Below are positions 13,757-19,241 of a DNA stretch of 19,241 bases, in pieces. The translations under genes and the position numbers were made by a program. Source of the stretch: CAZSWS01 sp964610765 (GTDB lineage: Bacteria > Bacteroidota > Bacteroidia > Bacteroidales > Tannerellaceae); assembly GCA_964610765.1 (NCBI GenBank), contig CAZSWS010000059.1:1-19241 (forward strand), read 5' to 3'. Within the stretch, counting starts at the first letter, position 1, and each line of letters starts with the position of its first letter. The notes beneath the pieces are model-generated. The model was not told where the DNA came from. It searched no databases and was given only the letters and a program-made list of their open reading frames with translations.

Positions 13757-14950
13757 TTATTTCAGTTTCGCCAGTGCTTCTTTGATGCGCCTGATGGCTT
13801 CAACTAAATTTTCATCAGACGTCGCGTACGACAAGCGTAAACAGTTAGGATCACCAAATGCCGAACCCGAAACCGTAGCCACATGTCCTTTTTCCAACAA
13901 ATACATGGCTAAATCGCCCATATTATCGACTTGATAATCGTCCGTTTTCTTCCCAAGGTAAGTACTCATTTCGGGGAAAAGGTAAAATGCTCCATCCGGA
14001 ACAGTAACTTTCACTCCGGGAATCTCTTTCAACAAACTAACCACCAAGTCGCGACGACGAAGAAAGGCTTTACGCATTTCCTCCACACAAGTCTGATCGC
14101 CTGAAAAGGCAGCTAAAGCTGCTTTCTGAGAGATAGATCCGGGGCCGGACGTATATTGTCCTTGCAACTTGTTGCAAGCTTTGGCTATCCATAAAGGAGC
14201 GGCTACGAAACCGATACGCCAGCCTGTCATAGCATACGCTTTGGAAACGCCATTGATTACGACCACACGGTCTTTAATCTCGGGAAACTGCGCCATGCTT
14301 TCGTGCTGACCTACATAATTTATATGCTCATATATTTCGTCAGCAACCACGATTACATTCGGATATTTCAGCAATACATCTACCAACCCTTTTAATTCGG
14401 CTTTTGTATACACACTACCTGTTGGGTTAGAAGGAGAACATAGGATTAACGCCTTTGTTTTAGGAGTAATGGCTGCCTCTAACTGCTCGGGAGTTATCTT
14501 AAAATCTTGCTCAATGCCGGCAGGAACAATTACATTCGTACCTTCAGCCAGTTTAACCATTTCGATATAGCTCACCCAATAAGGTGCAGGGACGATTACT
14601 TCATCACCTTCATCTATGATGCTTAGCAGCGTATTACAAACGGACTGCTTAGCACCATTGGATACAATTATTTGGTCGGTCGAATAGGTAAGTCCATTCT
14701 CTCTTTTTAGCTTTTCCACAATTGCTTTTCGCAAATCCATATAACCCGGTACAGGAGAATAAAAAGAGAAATTATCATCAATAGCCTTTTTGGCAGCCTC
14801 TTTGATATGGTCAGGTGTAAAGAAATCAGGCTCGCCCAAGCTTAAATTAATTACATCAATATTTTGAGCTTTCAACTCAGCACTTTTCTGTGACATAGCC
14901 AATGTTTCCGATGGAGACAGTTTGGCTAAACGTTCCGAAACTTTCATCAT
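13757..14950 (-). CDS. Aspartate aminotransferase (PLP-dependent, class I)
   Basis: A 397-residue fold-type I aminotransferase of the Ib subgroup. Visible are INLSLGEPDF (residues 34-43), the phosphate-binding SNGAKQSV, SPSNPTGSVY with Asn175, Asp204 in VVADEIYEHI and the Schiff-base Lys237 in INGVSKAYAMTGWRIGF. CLRLSYATS near the end carries the substrate-carboxylate Arg. It interconverts aspartate and oxaloacetate with glutamate and 2-oxoglutarate, supplying aspartate for the argG reaction among others. Related prephenate or other aminotransferases have the same motifs, so exact specificity is an inference. Two adjacent ATG codons (14950, 14947) are possible starts. It follows ribBA on the same strand but has its own promoter. 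Confidence 0.92.
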   Translation of the reverse strand: MMKVSERLAKLSPSETLAMSQKSAELKAQNIDVINLSLGEPDFFTPDHIKEAAKKAIDDNFSFYSPVPGYMDLRKAIVEKLKRENGLTYSTDQIIVSNGAKQSVCNTLLSIIDEGDEVIVPAPYWVSYIEMVKLAEGTNVIVPAGIEQDFKITPEQLEAAITPKTKALILCSPSNPTGSVYTKAELKGLVDVLLKYPNVIVVADEIYEHINYVGQHESMAQFPEIKDRVVVINGVSKAYAMTGWRIGFVAAPLWIAKACNKLQGQYTSGPGSISQKAALAAFSGDQTCVEEMRKAFLRRRDLVVSLLKEIPGVKVTVPDGAFYLFPEMSTYLGKKTDDYQVDNMGDLAMYLLEKGHVATVSGSAFGDPNCLRLSYATSDENLVEAIRRIKEALAKLK

Positions 14951-14987
14951 AGATAATAGAATTATAGTTATTCTTGCTTTTAAGTGT

Positions 14988-15018
14988 CAAAAGTAAGAAT
15001 TAGGTTTGAGAAATCAAG
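14988..15018 (-). promoter_or_regulatory. Bacteroides-type promoter of the aspartate aminotransferase gene
   Basis: The minus strand shows CTTG (15018-15015), a 19-base gap and TACTTTTG (14995-14988), a perfect TAnnTTTG box. The start site would be near 14981, leaving about 30 bases to the ATG. Confidence 0.65.
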
Positions 15019-15032
15019 AAAAAAGATAAAAC

Positions 15033-16250
15033 TTATTTTACATTACGAAGGATGTGTCCCATCCGTTCTTTTTTCGTTTTCATGTAAAATTCATTGTAGG
15101 GATTCGGCTTAATCTCTATGGGTAAGTTTTCAATCACCTCCAACCCATAAGCCTCTAGTCCGACACGCTTTATAGGATTATTTGTTATCAGACGCATTTT
15201 AGTTACGCCTATATGACGTAAGATTTGCGCTCCCACTCCATAGTCACGCTCATCCGCTTTATGACCTAAATGAAGATTAGCCTCCACTGTGTCATAGCCA
15301 TCTTCCTGCAACTTATAGGCTTTCATTTTATCCATCAGACCAATGCCACGTCCCTCCTGATTTAAATATACAACCACACCTCTGCCTTCTTCTTCTATTT
15401 TTTTCATAGCTTCATGCAACTGCTCACCGCATTCACAGCGAAGCGATCCAAAAATATCACCGGTAGAGCAAGAAGAGTGCATACGTACTAATACCGGGTC
15501 ACCGGTCTTTACATCGCCTTTTATAAGCGCAATATGTTCCAAACCATTGCTCACTTGACGAAAAGGAATTAAGCGAAAATGTCCAAACATGGTCGGCATA
15601 TCTACTTCAGCACCTTTTTCTACAATTGATTCTGTACGCAAACGATAGGCTATCAAGTCGCGAATCGCGATAATTTTGATTCCAAACTTTTTAGAAATCT
15701 CCATCAACTCAGGCAGACGAGCCATTGTTCCATCTTCATTGATAATTTCAATCAATGCTCCTGCCGGATATAAACCGGCCAAACGAGCCAAGTCAACCGC
15801 TGCCTCAGTATGACCAGATCTTCTTAACACACCTTTCGAACGTGCTCTCAGCGGATTGATATGTCCAGGGCGACCCAAGTCTTCCGGTTTAGTGGACGGG
15901 TCAGCCAAAGCCAAAATTGTTTTGGATCGGTCATGCATAGAAACTCCGGTGGTACATCCGTCACCCAATTTATCCACTGTTACGGTAAATGGGGTTTCCA
16001 ACACAGAAGTATTATTAGCCACCTGCATGCTTAGTTCCAGCTCTTCACATCGTTCTTCTGTAATAGGAGCACACAAGACCCCACGTCCGTGGGTAATCAT
16101 GAAGTTTACTTTCTCAGGAGTTACCTTCTCGGCAGCAATAATAAAATCACCTTCATTTTCTCTATCTTCGTCGTCTACAACAATCAGAAATTCTCCATTT
16201 CTAAAGTCCTCAATGGCTTCTTCAATGGTGTTTAATGTGTACTTTTCCAT
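15033..16250 (-). CDS. ribBA: Bifunctional 3,4-dihydroxy-2-butanone-4-phosphate synthase / GTP cyclohydrolase II
   Basis: A fused enzyme starting both branches of riboflavin synthesis. The RibB half, about 200 residues, holds the acidic VVDDEDRENEGDF loop, HGRGVLCAP, DGCTTGVSMHDRSKTI and RRSGHTEAAVDLARLAGL. The RibA half begins near the segment FRLIPFR and holds the zinc ligands in SSCSTGDIFGSLRCECG (three Cys) and NQEGRGIGLMDKMKAYKLQ, ending with TNNPIKRVGLEAYGL. All key residues of both halves are present, so both activities should be intact. I give the ATG at 16250 because homologues begin about seven residues before LNTIEEAI. An ATG at 16271 overlapping the permease stop by 8 bases (ATGACTAA) is an alternative that adds seven residues and would couple translation. 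No FMN riboswitch is visible upstream. Confidence 0.95.
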   Translation of the reverse strand: MEKYTLNTIEEAIEDFRNGEFLIVVDDEDRENEGDFIIAAEKVTPEKVNFMITHGRGVLCAPITEERCEELELSMQVANNTSVLETPFTVTVDKLGDGCTTGVSMHDRSKTILALADPSTKPEDLGRPGHINPLRARSKGVLRRSGHTEAAVDLARLAGLYPAGALIEIINEDGTMARLPELMEISKKFGIKIIAIRDLIAYRLRTESIVEKGAEVDMPTMFGHFRLIPFRQVSNGLEHIALIKGDVKTGDPVLVRMHSSCSTGDIFGSLRCECGEQLHEAMKKIEEEGRGVVVYLNQEGRGIGLMDKMKAYKLQEDGYDTVEANLHLGHKADERDYGVGAQILRHIGVTKMRLITNNPIKRVGLEAYGLEVIENLPIEIKPNPYNEFYMKTKKERMGHILRNVK

Positions 16251-16263
16251 TTTATCGTTTTCT

Positions 16264-18210
16264 TTAGTCATTTACTTCATTTATAATTTGTATCAACTCA
16301 TCATTGACTTTCCGAATGGCTTTGATGTCATTCTTGAGTAATCCCAATCGATATACAGCAATCAAGTATACCGGAATTCCTATAGGAACTACGGCAGCCA
16401 TTATTAGTCCGACCCGTTTAGAAACATTATTTCCCAAAATATTGTAGCTGGAGACTACCGGATAGTCCATCAGTTTATTTAATACGAGTATTTTATCGGA
16501 ATTAGATAAGTCTTCAATAATTTCCTCCAATTGGTCTGAAATAGACAATATCAACTCATTCCTTCCTCCTTGACGCCAGAAGCGAATATAAGAAGGCCAG
16601 CGAACACTTTTCTTTAGGTAAGTAGCACAAAGTTCATCCAGTTTTTGAATGCATGATACCGACAAATCGTAATCGGGTGTATAGATAATGACTTCCTTCT
16701 TATCTAAATTGCGCGCTGAACGAACTCCGATAAATTTCTTGAGCGTATTTATATACGTATCAGCATCTAACAACGTAGAGTCTTTCACTGCTTTGTAAGT
16801 CAGGAACACACCCAAAGGCAGCAGGACGAACGAACTCAGCCACATACCTTCCCATGGTTCCCAAATAGCATCTCGTGCCATTTTAAAGCCTAACGTATCA
16901 ATTACATAATAAAATATGAATAAGAGTACAGAGATAACAACCGGCGTTCCCAAACCACCCTTACGAATGATAGCCCCTAACGGAGCTCCAATAAAAAAGA
17001 ACAACAGACAAGCCAGTGAGCTGGTGAACTTCTTATGCATCTCGGTATAGTGGCGGATTATCTTCTTGATGTCTTCATTGACGGTTAGCGAACGGAAAAA
17101 ATAGTCAGAGCGCATAGTCTCTATCGACTGCTTGGCACGATTCAAGAGTGAAGCGCGCTCTGAACCGGACTTCGTATCATACATTTCAGTGAAGCCCATT
17201 TCTCGCATTCTCTGCACTTCATCGACTTCTTCCGATTCTTCAGATGTAGCCGTCCGAGGTGGAGAATATGTGTCGGTATATCCTTCTAGCGTTTTTCGGT
17301 AAGACTGGGCATAGATGCCTTTAGCATTTTCAGCACGAACACTATCAATCTCTACAGACATCGTATCAATAGACAAACGCAAATCGTTTAAGTTCTTCCC
17401 AATATATTGGTTCTGCATAAAAGTCTCGTCCGTAAGTTCTAAGTTTGCATCATACTCTATCAGCAAATCTTTGGTCTGAAAGCTTTCTCTTCGATAGGGG
17501 ACAGCCTCAGTTTGAGATTTCCGACTAGCTCCGGTTTGGCTTTGCAGGTTTTCAAATGATTCGCCGGAATAGAGTGATAAAACATAGTAAAGTTTATCTG
17601 CCGACATCTTCAGCTGCCCGGAGTCTGCCAAAATAATACGGGCATTATCAAACCCCTCGGAGTAGTCATACAGCATCATTTCCCTAAACATACCTGTTTT
17701 AGGTTCTTTCTTCACCACATAAACATTGACACCGGGGATTTCTTTATAAAACACACGTTCCGGAATTTCTACTTCAGGAGATTTATCACGGACGGAGTAT
17801 AGCAATGTGTATAACTTTACTTGTGCGACAGGTATGACATTGTTTAAGAAAACAAAAGCGAGGATAGAAATAAAAACAGCCACAATAATCAGTGGCTTCA
17901 TGATGCGCAACAGCGATATGCCGGAAGCTTTCATCGCCAATAATTCAAAGCGTTCGCCCAGATTCCCAAATGACATTAACGAAGCTAAAAGAACTGCCAA
18001 AGGCATGGCCATAGGAACAAACGTTAGTGCGGCATAAAAAAACAATTTAGCCAATATAGCTAAATCAATTCCCTTACCTACGATATCATCAATATATCGC
18101 CAAAGGAACTGCATCAATATAACGAAGAGACTTATCCCAAATGTCAAAAAGAACATCGGCAGGAAAGTCTGCAGCATAAATGTATATAAACGCTTAGTTT
18201 TTAGCATCAC
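16264..18210 (-). CDS. LptF/LptG-family permease (YjgP/YjgQ), long Bacteroidetes form
   Basis: A 648-residue inner-membrane protein. Three N-terminal membrane segments (about residues 15-37, 52-80, 103-124) enclose the family signature FGNLGERFELLAMKASGISLLRIMKPL (81-107). A long soluble, presumably periplasmic, domain follows, then three more membrane segments (from SLACLLFFFIGAPLGAIIRKGG to SSFVLLPLGVFLTYKAV). After these comes an extra region of about 160 residues, with one further hydrophobic stretch, RVGLIMAAVVPIGIPVYLIAVY. LptF and LptG in E. coli have about 360 residues and feed LPS from the LptB ATPase to the periplasmic bridge; the extra length here is normal for Bacteroidetes as far as I know, and its role is unclear. 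Which of F or G it represents cannot be decided. It is transcribed just before ribBA. Confidence 0.9.
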   Translation of the reverse strand: MMLKTKRLYTFMLQTFLPMFFLTFGISLFVILMQFLWRYIDDIVGKGIDLAILAKLFFYAALTFVPMAMPLAVLLASLMSFGNLGERFELLAMKASGISLLRIMKPLIIVAVFISILAFVFLNNVIPVAQVKLYTLLYSVRDKSPEVEIPERVFYKEIPGVNVYVVKKEPKTGMFREMMLYDYSEGFDNARIILADSGQLKMSADKLYYVLSLYSGESFENLQSQTGASRKSQTEAVPYRRESFQTKDLLIEYDANLELTDETFMQNQYIGKNLNDLRLSIDTMSVEIDSVRAENAKGIYAQSYRKTLEGYTDTYSPPRTATSEESEEVDEVQRMREMGFTEMYDTKSGSERASLLNRAKQSIETMRSDYFFRSLTVNEDIKKIIRHYTEMHKKFTSSLACLLFFFIGAPLGAIIRKGGLGTPVVISVLLFIFYYVIDTLGFKMARDAIWEPWEGMWLSSFVLLPLGVFLTYKAVKDSTLLDADTYINTLKKFIGVRSARNLDKKEVIIYTPDYDLSVSCIQKLDELCATYLKKSVRWPSYIRFWRQGGRNELILSISDQLEEIIEDLSNSDKILVLNKLMDYPVVSSYNILGNNVSKRVGLIMAAVVPIGIPVYLIAVYRLGLLKNDIKAIRKVNDELIQIINEVND

Positions 18211-18227
18211 TCCTCAATTTCAGAGGA

Positions 18228-18235
18228 CAAAAGTA
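18228..18235 (-). promoter_or_regulatory. -7 element upstream of the LptF/G-ribBA genes
   Basis: TACTTTTG on the minus strand is a perfect TAnnTTTG match. The start would be near 18221, giving a very short leader (about 10 bases) before the ATG at 18210. The -33 region is weak. Confidence 0.5.
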
Positions 18236-18320
18236 GTGGAAAAAAACATATAAAGCTTGGTATATCTAGTTAAACTGAGTAAAGGGTTTTTAAATACAGC
18301 ACGTCTAGACAGTCCTTGAG

Positions 18321-18334
18321 TGAATAATCATTCA
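18321..18334. other. ARG-box-like palindrome between START-like and LptF/G genes
   Basis: TGAATAATCATTCA has both ARG-box half-sites intact; only one base of the A/T core is C. It lies about 110 bases before the permease start, upstream of its -7 element. No link of these genes to arginine is evident, so it may be chance or a small hairpin. Confidence 0.3.
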
Positions 18335-18345
18335 AGTTTTCAAAT

Positions 18346-18376
18346 AAGAGTTTTCCAAAACCAATCAATGGAAAAT
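18346..18376 (-). terminator. Possible terminator of the START-like gene
   Basis: Directly after the stop, TTTTCCA (minus 18375-18369) pairs with TGGAAAA (18357-18351) across an 11-base loop, followed by CTCTTATTTG. The stem is A/T rich and the T tract imperfect. Confidence 0.4.
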
Positions 18377-18377
18377 C

Positions 18378-18755
18378 TTAAAGACCCAACGAGCGTTTGA
18401 GTGCATCTACCTGAGAATCCCAAAGCTCTATAGCATCTTTCTTCTCATCCGCCTCAGCAAAATCGGTAATTTCTAAAGCTATCGTATTAGTTAGCTCAAT
18501 GGTATGAATCAAAAACTCAAAGTAGTATTCACAGTCGCCTAACCAACGATAGCGAATACTATGTTCCGTTTTCATGTTTAAAACTTCTGCCGGATCTTCC
18601 TCTTTGTGCCATTTGAACCGGTAGATATTTCCATCTATAATTACATCATCAGCAAACCAAGAAGAAAGCCCCGGCGGTGTAGTCAAATGATTCCACAGAC
18701 TACGTTTAGAAGCAATGCCGAAGTCATATTCAATATGAAATTTCTCTTTTCTCAT
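18378..18755 (-). CDS. START-like (AHSA1/SRPBCC fold) domain protein
   Basis: A protein of about 125 residues: RKEKFHIEYDFGIASKRSLWNHLTTPPGLSSWFADDV is the first strand and helix of the helix-grip fold seen in AHSA1/SRPBCC proteins. It continues with strands IDGNIYRFKWHKEEDPAEVL, HSIRYRWLGDCEYYFEFLI and NTIALEITDFA, and closes with a long C-terminal helix (AIELWDSQVDALKRSLG). Such domains bind hydrophobic ligands or act as co-chaperones; this Bacteroidetes branch has no known function. Several starts are possible: GTG at 18770 and ATG at 18764, 18761 and 18755. I chose 18755 because the fold begins just after it. It precedes the permease and ribBA on the same strand with a 170-base gap, so it is probably a separate transcript. 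Confidence 0.78.
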   Translation of the reverse strand: MRKEKFHIEYDFGIASKRSLWNHLTTPPGLSSWFADDVIIDGNIYRFKWHKEEDPAEVLNMKTEHSIRYRWLGDCEYYFEFLIHTIELTNTIALEITDFAEADEKKDAIELWDSQVDALKRSLGL

Positions 18756-19058
18756 ACGCATCATGCACACTTATTAATAATAAGGTTACAATATACTGAA
18801 AAGAATTGGATATATACTTCATTTAATCGGAGTAAAATATTCTCTTTTTCAAGGCCTTTTCAAGCTGTTTCGTAACTATATACACCTATTTTCCGACTTC
18901 CACCTTACGTTCACACGAGGCATATTCAAACAAGCATACCCACGCAAGTATATTGCACACAAAAAAGCCAACCTTACAAAGCCTAAAAACACGCGTGCAT
19001 AATTCAAAAAAAGCAGACAGTAAGTCAACCCGGATTAATCATCAAATTTAAAGAGCCA

Positions 19059-19112
19059 ACCTGTTTCAGTAAGCACGGTGTTTAGGGCTTGAAAATGTCA
19101 AGCTAAACAGGT
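19059..19112 (+). other. Competing stem-loops (alternative RNA structure candidate)
   Basis: TGTTTA (19079-19084) and GCTTGA (19087-19092) pair with TCAAGC (19098-19103) and TAAACA (19104-19109), a 12-bp stem with a two-base bulge and a 5-base loop. AAACAGGT (19105-19112), overlapping the last arm, can pair instead with ACCTGTTT (19059-19066). The two folds exclude each other. No T tract follows and no downstream gene is within the window. Confidence 0.4.
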
Positions 19113-19174
19113 GTTTATAAGTATCTTATTGCCAGTTATTTATTTGATAGCCTCTAGGTGTTTGTAGAAAAGGG

Positions 19175-19241
19175 TAGGGACAACTGATCGGCTCACAGCT
19201 GTGAGCCGATCAGTCCACACTTGTGAGCTAACCGGTCCACA
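19175..19241. repeat. Second 11-nt-period heptamer array with perfect 30-bp palindrome (runs off window)
   Basis: The leader TAGGGACAACT (19175-19185) is identical to that of the array at 831. From 19190 heptamers start every 11 bases (19190, 19201, 19212, 19223, 19234): GGCTCAC, GTGAGCC, AGTCCAC, GTGAGCT, GGTCCAC, each separated by 4 bases. Positions 19184-19213 form a perfect 30-bp palindrome. The architecture equals that of the first array but the heptamers are different and G/C rich. The array is cut by the window end. Confidence 0.85.

Larger units (their letters stand above)
18756..19241. other. Non-coding interval at right end
   Basis: No gene, tRNA or rRNA could be recognised. The left part (18756-18890) is A/T rich and should contain the promoter of the START-like gene, though no perfect TAnnTTTG is seen. 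The centre holds a structured stretch at 19059-19112 and the right end the second heptamer array; both are listed separately. Nothing can be said of 18891-19058. Confidence 0.6.

Noticed and set aside
15856..16341. Plus-strand frame of 161 residues opposite ribBA
   Set aside because: Serine-rich translation typical of an antisense shadow; ribBA is unambiguous.
18891..19058. tRNA or small RNA gene in the right-hand gap
   Set aside because: No cloverleaf arms, T-loop motif or terminator could be found.

Overview
The window looks like a chromosomal segment from a gut-type Bacteroidales bacterium (Bacteroides or a close relative). The support is: several promoters with the Bacteroides -7 consensus TAnnTTTG (at 622, 5078, 6075, 14988 and 18228), A-rich leaders without strong Shine-Dalgarno sites, many lipoproteins with Bacteroides-like lipoboxes, DUF4252 proteins beside an ECF sigma factor, long LptF/LptG-type permeases, fused RibBA, and the order argR - GNAT - argG - argC - argD. 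The species cannot be fixed from the sequence alone.

Layout. At 1-95 a minus-strand lipoprotein with collagen-like Gly-X-Y triplets runs off the left edge. It follows a split-barrel flavin-binding protein (124-594). Positions 595-1038 are non-coding and hold an unusual array of inverted heptamers spaced exactly 11 nt apart. A lone nucleotidyltransferase-fold protein lies at 1039-1500. A tightly packed minus-strand operon (3657 to 1709) encodes DUF4252, ECF sigma factor, single-pass membrane protein (probable anti-sigma) and DUF4252, with a recognisable ECF-type promoter in front and a strong terminator behind. A GH88-type lipoprotein (3814-5013, minus) and a creatininase-family hydrolase (5200-5970, plus) are divergent.

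From 6050 to 11669 lies the arginine biosynthesis cluster: two ArgR operator-like palindromes bracketing the promoter, argR, a GNAT acetyltransferase, argG, a GH43 glycosidase lipoprotein, argC and argD. The GH43 gene is an odd guest: its stop codon overlaps the argC start (ATGA). A Gfo/Idh/MocA oxidoreductase follows, with another ArgR-box-like palindrome upstream, then a terminator. After a small surface-type lipoprotein and a shared bidirectional terminator come minus-strand housekeeping genes: an aspartate aminotransferase, ribBA overlapping or abutting an LptF/LptG-family permease, and a START-like domain protein. The last 470 bases carry no gene but hold a structured region and a second 11-nt-period heptamer array that runs off the right edge. 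It shares an 11-base leader with the first array.

Functionally the window combines arginine, aspartate and riboflavin biosynthesis and envelope (LPS export) functions with isolated carbohydrate-active enzymes that lack the SusC/SusD pair of a classical polysaccharide utilisation locus. The best candidates for something undescribed are the two 11-nt heptamer arrays, the insertion of a glycosidase into the arginine operon, and the edge-truncated collagen-like lipoprotein.
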